NCBI GenBank assembly: GCA_023246715.1
Contig: JAHFHZ010000005.1
Location: 1-50,254, forward strand
DNA: 50,254 nucleotides
Source: Candidatus Magasanikiibacteriota bacterium
GTDB taxonomy: Bacteria > Patescibacteriota > Patescibacteriia > Magasanikbacterales > GWA2-37-8
Direction: 5' to 3'
The position numbers and the translations under genes are program-made. A model generated the notes under the pieces. The model did no database searches, had not been told where the DNA came from, and saw only the letters and a list, made by a program, of their open reading frames with translations. Positions 26,318 through 34,400 of this stretch are shown one piece after another. Position 1 is the first letter of the stretch, and the number at the start of each line of letters is the position of its first letter.

Positions 26318-27283
26318 ATGACTAAGCCGCTTAAAATTTTTTTGTCGGTGCTTTTGATGGCCGTGCTGGGTGTTGTTGGATATTTTGCCTGGCAAGCCCG
26401 CTACCAGCTCTTGGCTGGTAATTATGGCGTGGCCAATTCTTCGGGTTCGACCGGCGAAATGGCTGGCGCCTCGGGAATGGCCTATGGTCGCGCAACTGGC
26501 TTGGTCGCGAAAGATATGGCTCTTGGTTACGCCAGAAGCGAAGAACCACGGAGCGCGCCGCAACCAACGCCGCCGGGTGGTGGTGGCGCCGACGAGTCGG
26601 TTGAGCGACTGGTTATTCAAACGGCCCAGGTTTCGATTTTAGTGAAAGATGTGCGCGCGGCGGCCAAAGCCGTGGCGGATTTTGCTATCGCGGCGGGTGG
26701 TTTTGTGGTGGAAAGTAATTTGTATAAAAATGATATTGCTCCCAGGGGAACCGTAGTGGTGCGCGTTCCGGCCGCTAAATTCACTTCTGGGCTTTTGGAG
26801 ATGAAAGCGCTTGGCGAAGTGCAAAGTGAAAATACGAATGGCACCGATGTTACCGAAGAGTATGTTGATTTGAATGCCCGTTTGCGGAATTTGCAGGCAA
26901 CCGAAAAGCAATTTTTGGCGATTTTAACCAAAGCAGAAAAAATTACGGATATCTTGGCGGTACAGCAAGAGTTAAGCCGGGTCCGCGGCGAGATTGAATC
27001 GTTCCAAGGGCGAATTAAATATTTAAAGCAAAGCGCTGATTTGTCTAGTATTACGGTCAATCTTACGACCGATCCGACTTTTCAACCGGTGGTGGAGCCG
27101 GAGCGCCCGGTTTGGAAGCCGTTGGCGACTTTGAAAGACGCGGCCCGCAGCCTGGTGGAAGCTGGAAAAATAATCGGAACGCTTTTGATCTGGGTGGTGG
27201 TGTTTATCCCGGTATGGCTGGTGGTGGCACTTGTCTTGTGGCTCGTGTACCGGTTCTTGTTTAAGCGCCGCGCTACGCCGTAA
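26318..27283 (+). CDS. DUF4349-like membrane protein
   Basis: An N-terminal helix (about 5-25) is followed by a Gly/Ser-rich linker, then an extracytoplasmic domain with VERLVIQTAQVSILVKDV, GGFVVESNLYKND, PRGTVVVRVPAAKF and EEYVDLNARLRNLQATE. A coiled-coil stretch ends with SSITVNL, and a second helix near the C-terminus (about 285-310) precedes a basic tail. This order matches the DUF4349 family, whose role is unknown. I chose ATG 26318 over a TTG at 26309. Confidence 0.82.
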   Translation: MTKPLKIFLSVLLMAVLGVVGYFAWQARYQLLAGNYGVANSSGSTGEMAGASGMAYGRATGLVAKDMALGYARSEEPRSAPQPTPPGGGGADESVERLVIQTAQVSILVKDVRAAAKAVADFAIAAGGFVVESNLYKNDIAPRGTVVVRVPAAKFTSGLLEMKALGEVQSENTNGTDVTEEYVDLNARLRNLQATEKQFLAILTKAEKITDILAVQQELSRVRGEIESFQGRIKYLKQSADLSSITVNLTTDPTFQPVVEPERPVWKPLATLKDAARSLVEAGKIIGTLLIWVVVFIPVWLVVALVLWLVYRFLFKRRATP

Positions 27284-27316
27284 TTGATTATATTTAACCT
27301 TTTCTTTAGTTGATGT

Positions 27317-28552
27317 ATGTCCACCGCGTTTGAAAATGCCCGGCAACAGTTGGCCGCTGCCGCTCGTGTATTGAAACTTGATTCGCAATTGCATTCACAG
27401 TTGGAATATCCCGATCGGGTGATTAAAGTGGCGATCCCGCTTCGTCGTGATGATGGGCGGATTGAAGTATTTGAAGGCTTTCGCAGTCAATATAACAATG
27501 CTCGTGGCCCATACAAGGGTGGTATTCGGTATCATCCGGCGGTGAACGAAGATGAAGTTAAAGCGTTGTCGTTTTGGATGGCGATGAAATGCGCGGTAGT
27601 AGGGCTGCCACTTGGCGGTGGCAAGGGCGGTATTATTGTTGATCCGAAAAAATTATCCGTTGCGGAATTGGAACGTTTGTCGCGCGGGTATATTCGTTCG
27701 TTATATAAATATTTGGGGCCTGACCAGGATATTCCGGCGCCGGATGTGTATACGACGCCACAGGTCATGGCCTGGATGCTCGATGAATACGAAACCATAA
27801 CCGGGCATCATGCGCCGGGGATGATTACCGGTAAGCCGTTGTCCCTCGGCGGTTCGGCGGGGCGCAGTTTTTCTACCGCCCAAGGGGGTGTTTATGTATT
27901 AACGGAAGCGGCCAAAAAATTGGGATTTGAACCGGCCAAAACCACGGTCGCCATTCAGGGTTTCGGTAACGCAGGAGCGCATATGGCCAAATTGCTGGCT
28001 CACTTAGGGTACATCATCGTGGCCCTCAGCGATTCGCAGGGTGGTATTTATATTCCGGCTGGTATTGATCCGTTGGAAGCGGAACGTTTGAAAAATAGCG
28101 AACAAGGGTTGGCTGGATATGCCGGATCTAAAAAAATTACTAACGAAGAATTACTGGCTTTACCGGTTGATATTTTGGTTCCGGCCGCGTTGGAAAATCA
28201 AATTACGGCGGCAAACGCAGACGCTGTTAAAGCTAAATTAATCGTGGAGTTGGCTAACGGCCCCACCACGCCCGAGGCGGACGCGGTGTTGTTTAAAAAG
28301 GGGATTGTGGTCGCTCCGGATATTTTGGCTAACGCCGGAGGCGTCACGGTATCGTATTTCGAGCAGGCGCAGAATGCCAGCAATTATTATTGGAGCGAAG
28401 CGGAAGTATTGGAGAAATTAAAAAAGATCATGGTGGAAGCGTTTGATTCGGTCTGGGAGAAAAAAGAAAAATACGCGGTTGATCTGCGGACAGCCGCGTT
28501 TGTTTTGGCGGTGGAGCGTGTGGCCGAGGCGATGAAAGCGCGAGGGAATTAA
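27317..28552 (+). CDS. gdhA: Glu/Leu/Phe/Val-type dehydrogenase (glutamate dehydrogenase)
   Basis: The 411-residue enzyme has the glutamate dehydrogenase substrate site (KGGIRYHPAVNEDEVKALSF and KCAVVGLPLGGGKGG, with catalytic lysines) and an NAD(P)-binding Rossmann domain (VAIQGFGNAGAHMAKLLAHLG). It interconverts glutamate with 2-oxoglutarate and ammonia. A stand-alone amino-acid dehydrogenase is notable where few other metabolic genes occur; it may serve nitrogen or redox balance. Cofactor preference is not clear from sequence. Confidence 0.92.
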   Translation: MSTAFENARQQLAAAARVLKLDSQLHSQLEYPDRVIKVAIPLRRDDGRIEVFEGFRSQYNNARGPYKGGIRYHPAVNEDEVKALSFWMAMKCAVVGLPLGGGKGGIIVDPKKLSVAELERLSRGYIRSLYKYLGPDQDIPAPDVYTTPQVMAWMLDEYETITGHHAPGMITGKPLSLGGSAGRSFSTAQGGVYVLTEAAKKLGFEPAKTTVAIQGFGNAGAHMAKLLAHLGYIIVALSDSQGGIYIPAGIDPLEAERLKNSEQGLAGYAGSKKITNEELLALPVDILVPAALENQITAANADAVKAKLIVELANGPTTPEADAVLFKKGIVVAPDILANAGGVTVSYFEQAQNASNYYWSEAEVLEKLKKIMVEAFDSVWEKKEKYAVDLRTAAFVLAVERVAEAMKARGN

Positions 28553-28558
28553 AATATT

Positions 28559-29422
28559 ATGCCCGAACTTCCCGAAGTCGAAACCATTCGCCAAGACTTG
28601 CGTAAAAAAATAATCGGCAAAAAAATTAAGGCCGTGGAAATTATTTCTTCGACCGTGGCCCGCGGGTGCGGGCCGGCCACGGCTAGTTTTTTAAGGGGAA
28701 AATGTATTCAAGAGGTTGACCGTATCGGCAAGCTCTTGATTTTTTTATTCGCCAAAAATAATCATAGCTTGACACTGCACCTCAAAATGACCGGCCAGTT
28801 GATTTATGTTTTTAAGCAGACAATTATTGGCGGGGGACACAGCTTTGCAACTTTGAACGCCAAACTACCCGACCGACACACGCGAGTTATTTTTACCTTC
28901 CACGATGGCTCAAAATTATTTTTTAACGACCTTCGAAAATTTGGCTACATCAAACTCGTTGATCCAGCCGAAAAAGCCAAAATTATTGCTGGCTTTGGCA
29001 TTGAGCCGCTTACCCCAGTGTTTACTTTAAAAGCTTTTGCTCAAGTTTTTAAAAATAAAAAGACGAATTTAAAAGCCTTGTTATTAAATCAGAAATTAAT
29101 TGCCGGCGTTGGTAATATTTACGCCGATGAAATTTGCCATGCTGCCCGAATATTGCCATTCCGCCGGGCGGATTCTTTAAAGACCGCCGAAGTTAAGCGG
29201 CTGTTTCTGGCCACGCAGGCTATTCTTAAAAAAGCGATTACATATCGCGGCACTACCTTTAATAATTATGTTGATAGCGAAGGGAATGTCGGTAATTTTT
29301 CCAAACACCTTAAAGTATACGGCGCACAGAATGCCCGTTGCAAAACTTGTCGCAGCGGCCGGATTCAAAAGACTGTCGTTGCCGGGCGAGGAACGCATTT
29401 TTGCGTCGAGTGCCAAAGATGA
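28559..29422 (+). CDS. mutM: formamidopyrimidine-DNA glycosylase
   Basis: Fpg/MutM removes 8-oxoguanine and other oxidised purines and nicks the abasic site. The N-terminus is the catalytic MPELPEVETI (Pro1 after Met removal, Glu2). The H2TH region contains NQKLIAGVGNIYADEICH, and a C-terminal zinc finger is complete (CKTC and CVEC). At 287 residues it has normal length. It follows gdhA by 6 bases and ends before a terminator at 29440. Confidence 0.95.
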   Translation: MPELPEVETIRQDLRKKIIGKKIKAVEIISSTVARGCGPATASFLRGKCIQEVDRIGKLLIFLFAKNNHSLTLHLKMTGQLIYVFKQTIIGGGHSFATLNAKLPDRHTRVIFTFHDGSKLFFNDLRKFGYIKLVDPAEKAKIIAGFGIEPLTPVFTLKAFAQVFKNKKTNLKALLLNQKLIAGVGNIYADEICHAARILPFRRADSLKTAEVKRLFLATQAILKKAITYRGTTFNNYVDSEGNVGNFSKHLKVYGAQNARCKTCRSGRIQKTVVAGRGTHFCVECQR

Positions 29423-29439
29423 TTTTTTTAAAATTAGCC

Positions 29440-29477
29440 AAAAAGCACCCTGCTCCCCTTGACAGCCGGGTGTTTTT
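29440..29477. terminator. terminator of mutM, overlapping a promoter
   Basis: AAAAAGCACCC (29440-29450) pairs with GGGTGTTTTT (29468-29477), with a T-run at the end. The loop contains the TTGACA -35 of the next cassette (29459-29464), so terminator and promoter share the same bases. Confidence 0.65.
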
Positions 29478-29487
29478 GTGCTAGAGC
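29459..29487 (+). promoter_or_regulatory. TGCTAG-type promoter of the 29.5-kb cassette
   Basis: TTGACA (29459-29464), 17 bases ending in TGC, TAGAGC (29482-29487). AGGAGG follows at about 29503, and ATG 29513 four bases after it. Confidence 0.6.
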
Positions 29488-29512
29488 ATGTACAAGTCAA
29501 TCAGGAGGTCCC

Positions 29513-30049
29513 ATGCGTAACCGTACTTTGATCCCCGGCCTTGCTCTCTTGGCCGCCTGCGCGCACACCCCGGTCGGTCCGGTGCCGCCGCCTGCTCTGC
29601 CCCAGCAGCCCGCGTTCCCAGCAGTGATGGCGTCTGCCCCTCTGGCGCCTGTGCCGGAGGACGCTACTCTCGCGGCTGATCTGGCGGAGATATCTGCCTC
29701 CGAGGCCGAGCCGTACAAGGCGCGGTGGGAGAAGTCAAAGGATGCCAGCGTTCGGCCCCTCGCGCCCGGCAAGTCCGTGAGTTGCCCTATTGAGGGTGGA
29801 GTGCTGGTGCTCGAAGCGGCTACGCAGTTCGCGGCCTATTGCGGCACTGGCCTGATCTACCGTTTCGGGCGGCGCTACGAGGTGGTCACTGTGGCGCTCA
29901 ACCGCGGCCGCGAGGTCTACCCGTACGACATCAGGCTGCCCGCGGCGGGGATCACGATGCCCCCCAGGGCCTTCCGTTTCGGCCAGTGGCGGCACCCAGG
30001 CACAGATCAGCCGGGCGATAAGTGGACGCTGGTCGTGAATCGGCCGTAA
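29513..30049 (+). CDS. lipoprotein on a G+C-rich cassette
   Basis: The 178-residue protein begins MRNRTLIPGLALLAAC, a short signal with a lipobox (LLAAC), then a Pro/Ala linker. A polar beta-rich domain follows, with SCPIEGGVLVLEAATQFAAYC, YRFGRRYEVVTVALNRG and PPRAFRFGQWRHPG. Its two further cysteines may form a disulfide. Codons are strongly G/C-biased compared with mutM and the phosphatase on either side. Probably surface-anchored; function unknown. Confidence 0.65.
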   Translation: MRNRTLIPGLALLAACAHTPVGPVPPPALPQQPAFPAVMASAPLAPVPEDATLAADLAEISASEAEPYKARWEKSKDASVRPLAPGKSVSCPIEGGVLVLEAATQFAAYCGTGLIYRFGRRYEVVTVALNRGREVYPYDIRLPAAGITMPPRAFRFGQWRHPGTDQPGDKWTLVVNRP

Positions 30050-30072
30050 CCCGGTTTTCAACCCTCCGTTCC

Positions 30073-30106
30073 GGGCAGAGCGTGGCATGCTAGCCGCCCT
30101 CTGCCC
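30073..30106 (+). terminator. G+C-rich hairpin after the 29.5-kb cassette
   Basis: GGGCAGAG (30073-30080) pairs with CTCTGCCC (30099-30106), with inner GTGGC/TAGCCGC-type pairing. There is no T-run, as with the hairpins after the 14.0- and 22-kb cassettes. Confidence 0.45.
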
Positions 30107-30168
30107 GCCCAACTTCCTTAGTGTTGTATCAAGTCTGAGTATAACCCACCGGCTATTTTTTTGTTTAC

Positions 30169-30197
30169 TTGCCAGCTCAGTTTTTTTAACCTATGCT
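30169..30197 (+). promoter_or_regulatory. sigma70-type promoter of the phosphatase gene
   Basis: TTGCCA (30169-30174), 17 bases, TATGCT (30192-30197), about 20 bases before ATG 30218. Confidence 0.5.
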
Positions 30198-30217
30198 ACG
30201 GGCACTTATTATTTTGT

Positions 30218-30976
30218 ATGGATGAATTTTTAAAAATCACTATTCGCTCCGCAGGCGAGATCGCTAAGGAATATTTTACTCAGGGGGTCAGCGCGACCAC
30301 CAAGGCCAATTTGGGTGATTTGCTCACTGTCGCGGATAAAGCGGTAGAAAATTTTTTAGTCCAGAAAATTTTGGCAGAATACCCCGATCATCATATCCAC
30401 AGTGAAGAGCTGGCCGAAGATATTAACCCCGGCGGAGAGTATGAATGGGTGATTGATCCGATCGACGGTACGCGCAATTTTGCGGGGGCTATTCCGTTTT
30501 GGTGCCATTTGATAGCCATTCTTAAAAATGGAGAGCCCTATCTGGCTGCCGCGTATAATCCAATTGCCGATGAATTATTTTTTGCCGAAGCAGGTAAGGG
30601 CGCATATTTAAATGGTCGCCAGATTAAGGTAAATTCCGTTGATACATTGGATTTTTCTTTTGGCCACATTGTGCGCAACACCGCCCAAGATGTCGCTGGT
30701 TTTAAACAATTGGCGCTCCGGGTTATCAACGAGACAACTGCGTGGGCTCATAATTTTGGCACCATGCTTTCGGCTTGCTATGTGGCCGCGGGGGGTGCGG
30801 ATTTTTTTGCTATTAATTGCGGTTATGATCATGATTACCTTGCTCCGGCCTTGATTTGCGCCGAAGCTGGGGCACAAGTTACTGATAGCGAGGGCAACCC
30901 CTGGGTTCGTGGACGTCGCGATTTGGTAATTGCTAATCCGTTGCTTCACGCCAAGCTCTTACAATTTTTTAAATAA
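30218..30976 (+). CDS. inositol monophosphatase family protein
   Basis: The metal-dependent phosphatase fold shows its signature residues: HSEELAED (metal ligand Glu), WVIDPIDGTRNFAGAIPFW (the DPIDGT motif) and the C-terminal YDHDYLAPALICAEAGA. The family hydrolyses inositol phosphates, 3'-phosphoadenosine phosphate or fructose-1,6-bisphosphate, and the true substrate cannot be chosen here. I use ATG 30218 (MDEFLKITIR); an in-frame start at 30161 would overlap the promoter. Confidence 0.9.
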   Translation: MDEFLKITIRSAGEIAKEYFTQGVSATTKANLGDLLTVADKAVENFLVQKILAEYPDHHIHSEELAEDINPGGEYEWVIDPIDGTRNFAGAIPFWCHLIAILKNGEPYLAAAYNPIADELFFAEAGKGAYLNGRQIKVNSVDTLDFSFGHIVRNTAQDVAGFKQLALRVINETTAWAHNFGTMLSACYVAAGGADFFAINCGYDHDYLAPALICAEAGAQVTDSEGNPWVRGRRDLVIANPLLHAKLLQFFK

Positions 30977-30981
30977 AAAAA

Positions 30982-31027
30982 TTCCCCTCTGATTTGTATC
31001 TTTAAGTATATACAAACCACAGGGGAA
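30982..31027 (-). terminator. terminator between convergent genes
   Basis: TTCCCCT/AGGGGAA with an inner TTTGTAT/ATACAAA stem. On the minus strand a seven-T run follows (30975-30981), so it ends the 31045-31362 gene. It may also slow transcription from the left. Confidence 0.75.
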
Positions 31028-31044
31028 CGAAGGGTCAGAGAAGA

Positions 31045-31362
31045 CTAGCTTTTTTGACGCCTTTGGTGGGTGGATCGGCGCGCTCGATCCTGTTCATGGC
31101 GACGGCGCTTTTTTGTGGTATCGGGAGGCGCGCGACGATTGGCGCGAGCTGAATTTTTTCGGAAGTCTATTTTTTCCGCTCTGGCAGCGTCATGCATGGC
31201 TTCTTGGCCAGCGATGGCGCCAGCCAAGAAGATAAGTGGCAGGACAAGCGGGGCCATGAGCAGGGCTGGGTGCGCAGGAAAGAGCGAAGGGTCGACGAAA
31301 CTACAATACAGCAGCAGCCAGAACTCGTAGAGCACGAGCCAGGCAAAAATTAGATTGGTCAT
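31045..31362 (-). CDS. small two-helix membrane protein with basic tail
   Basis: The protein has 105 residues: two membrane helices (about 4-22 and 33-52) followed by a strongly basic, probably cytosolic tail (KKRRRHEQDRARRSTHQRRQ). I chose ATG 31362 with GAGGA upstream; a longer reading to 31419 would cross the promoter. It has its own promoter and terminator, which supports a real gene. No family recognised; the tail could bind nucleic acid or membrane phosphates. Confidence 0.6.
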   Translation of the reverse strand: MTNLIFAWLVLYEFWLLLYCSFVDPSLFPAHPALLMAPLVLPLIFLAGAIAGQEAMHDAARAEKIDFRKNSARANRRAPPDTTKKRRRHEQDRARRSTHQRRQKS

Positions 31363-31390
31363 GAATTCCTCGAGTGGTTGTCTGCTTTTC

Positions 31391-31441
31391 TTTGTAGTCC
31401 TAAAAATGCTGATTGTCAAGATAAAAAAGACGTAGTAAGAT
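31391..31441. promoter_or_regulatory. divergent promoters sharing one -35 block
   Basis: TTGTCAA at 31413-31419 gives the plus-strand -35 TTGTCA (31413-31418), 17 bases, TAAGAT (31436-31441) for leuS. It also gives the minus-strand -35 TTGACA (31414-31419), 17 bases, TACAAA (31391-31396) for the membrane protein. The two polymerases could not bind together. The same layout recurs at 46863-46913. Confidence 0.6.
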
Positions 31442-31471
31442 AAGCCGGTCTGCTAGAAACCTTGTTTATAT

Positions 31472-34400
31472 ATGAAAAAATACAATCCGAAAGAAATCGA
31501 GCCTAAGCGCCAGAAGGCCTGGGAAGAAGACAAGACATTTTTGACCACGGAAAAAATGAATCAAGAGAAGTTTTTTGCTCTGGTTGAATTCCCGTATCCG
31601 TCTGGCGCTGGGCTGCACGTTGGGCACGCCCGGCCCTACACGGCCATGGATGTAATAGCGCGCAAAAAACGAATGGAAGGAAGAAATGTGTTGTTTCCGA
31701 TCGGGTTTGACGCGTTTGGTTTGCCGACTGAAAATTACGCCATTAAAACCGGGCGGCCGCCCGCCGAAGTAACGGCCGAAAATATCGTCACGTTTACGCG
31801 TCAACTCAAGGCGCTTGGATTTAGTTTTGATTGGTCGCGAGCGGTGGATACGACTGATCCTAAATATTATAAATGGACACAGTGGCTTTTTTTGCAATTT
31901 TTTAAACAAGGACTGGCCTATAAAAAAAACCAGCCCATCAATTGGTGCCCGAAAGATAAAATTGGCTTGGCAAATGAAGAAGTGGTTGCCGGATGTTGCG
32001 AGCGGTGCGGTACGGCGGTGGAGAAACGCAACAAGGAACAGTGGATGTTGGCGATTACCAAATACGCTGACTCGCTTTTGGCCGGGCTCAACGAAGTAGA
32101 CTATATTCCGCAGGCGCGGGCGCAACAGGAAAATTGGATTGGCCGGAGCGAAGGGGCGCTCATTCGTTTTGTCATTGCGAGGAGGGCCGGTAGCCACCGG
32201 CCCGACGAAGCAATCCCCCCGTTAACAGAATTACCCCCTACCGAACTCCAAGGGATTGCTTCACCTCGTTCCTCGGCTCGCAATGACATGAGGGAAATCG
32301 AAGTCTTCACTACCCGCCCGGATACTATTTTCGGAGCGACTTTCTTGGCCATCTCGGCCGAGCTGGCTAACAAATGGCTTGGTATTGGCTGGCAGACCAG
32401 CGCCGAGGTGCAAAAATATATCACCGATACACTGGTTGAACAAGCCGTGAATACGACGCGTGAAGAAAAAGAAAAAACTGGTATCGCGACTGGCGTTAAG
32501 GCCATTAACCCGGCGAACGGCGAAGAGATTCCGGTGTGGATTACTAATTATGTACTTGGTACTGTTGGCACTGGTGCCATCATGGCGGTACCAGCGCATG
32601 ATGAACGGGATTGGGAGTTTGCCAAGAAATATAATTTGCCACTTAAAGAAGTGGTATTAAAAATAATAGGGCGGCCACTTCCTAATGCTATTCGGCGCGA
32701 TGGAGCCTGCGCTGTGATAATGAAAGGTAACAAAGTCCTGGTTCTGTATACCAAAAAATTTGATTTTTTCTCTTTGCCCTCAGGGGGTTATAACCCCGGA
32801 GAAACACCCACAGAAACTATTCGTAGAGAAATTAGGGAAGAAACGGGCTATATCAATTTTAAAATTACTGATTATTTAGGAGAACTCGAAAAGAATGTAT
32901 TTGCCGTGGGGCGGAATGAAAATCGATATAGACTGCATAAGGGGTACTTAGTACAGCTTCTTGATGAAGAGAAAGTCCCACTCCAACTTGATGGTTATGA
33001 AGATTATGTAAGTGAATGGGTTACGCCGGAAGAGGCTATAAAGAAGTTATCAGAGAATCCCTATAAATATGGCGATGAGGAGTTTGTAAGGCGCGCTTTG
33101 AACGAGAGCGATCGTTGTTTTACCGGGGATGGGACGGCGGTAAATTCTGATTTTTTAGATGGCCTTTCCACTCCAGAAGCCAAAGCAAAAATAATTGCCT
33201 GGCTGGAAGAAAAAGGTGTTGGCAAACGCCAGGTAAATTACAAACTGCGTGATTGGGTGTTTTCTCGGCAGCGCTACTGGGGCGAGCCGATACCGCTGGT
33301 ATTCTGCGAAAACTGCCGCAATCATAAGTACAACTACGTCATTATCCACGGCTTTGGTTCCGATTCCACGCAAGGGTTTAAACCATGGCTCAAAAAAGAA
33401 TTGGAAGAGGCGGGGCATAGCGTTTTTCTACCTAATTTACCGAATACTAATAACCCGAGTGTAGATGAACAAGTTGACTATATTTTAAAAAATACCCAAC
33501 TGAACGAAGACACGATACTTATCGGCCATAGTTTAGGTGGTACGGTGCTGCTTAAATTATTGGAAAAAATTTCTACTCCGGTTGCCAAAGCCGTGATTGT
33601 GGATGCACCAATTGCCCCTCGATACAGCGATGGTGATCGGCCCGACGTAAACAAAAGTTGTGACTGGAATTTTGATTTCGCCAAGATTAAAAAAAATAGC
33701 CGCGAGTTTGTGGTTTTGGGCGATAAAAATTTTAGCGTGATTCCCGAAAATCAGTTGCGTGAGCTTGGCCAATTGGTAGGTTCGCCAACGCGTTTGGTGC
33801 AGCCAGAAGGGGCACATTTTAGCAGGGGTAGCACGCGTGAACCCGAAGTTTTACAAGCGGCTCTTTTTGCCGGTTGGATTCCGCTTCCCGCGGAACAGCT
33901 TCCGTTGGAGTTGCCCCAAGTTCAAAAATACGAACCAACCGACACTGGTGAATCACCGCTTGCCACAATGTCAGAGTGGGTAAAAACCACTTGCCCCAAG
34001 TGTGGCGGCGCAGCTCGGCGCGAAACCGACACCATGCCCAATTGGGCCGGGTCAAGCTGGTATTGGTTGCGTTATTGCGATCCAAAAAATGATCAAGAAT
34101 TTGCCAGCCAGGGAAAACTTGTCTACTGGCTCAAGAATAAATCTGTCATTCTGAACGAAGCAGAGCGCAGTGAAGAATCCCTTAAGGCAAAACAAGGAAA
34201 CGACCTTAGTGTTAAGGGATCATTCGCTAACGCTAAGGATGACAGGTGTGGGGGCGGCGTGGATTGGTACAACGGCGGCATGGAACATACGGTGCTCCAC
34301 TTGTTGTATTCTCGTTTTTGGAACCAATTCTTATTCGATTGCGGATTAGTGCCGACGCGCGAGCCCTATAAAAAACGCACTTCGCACGGCATAGTCCTGG

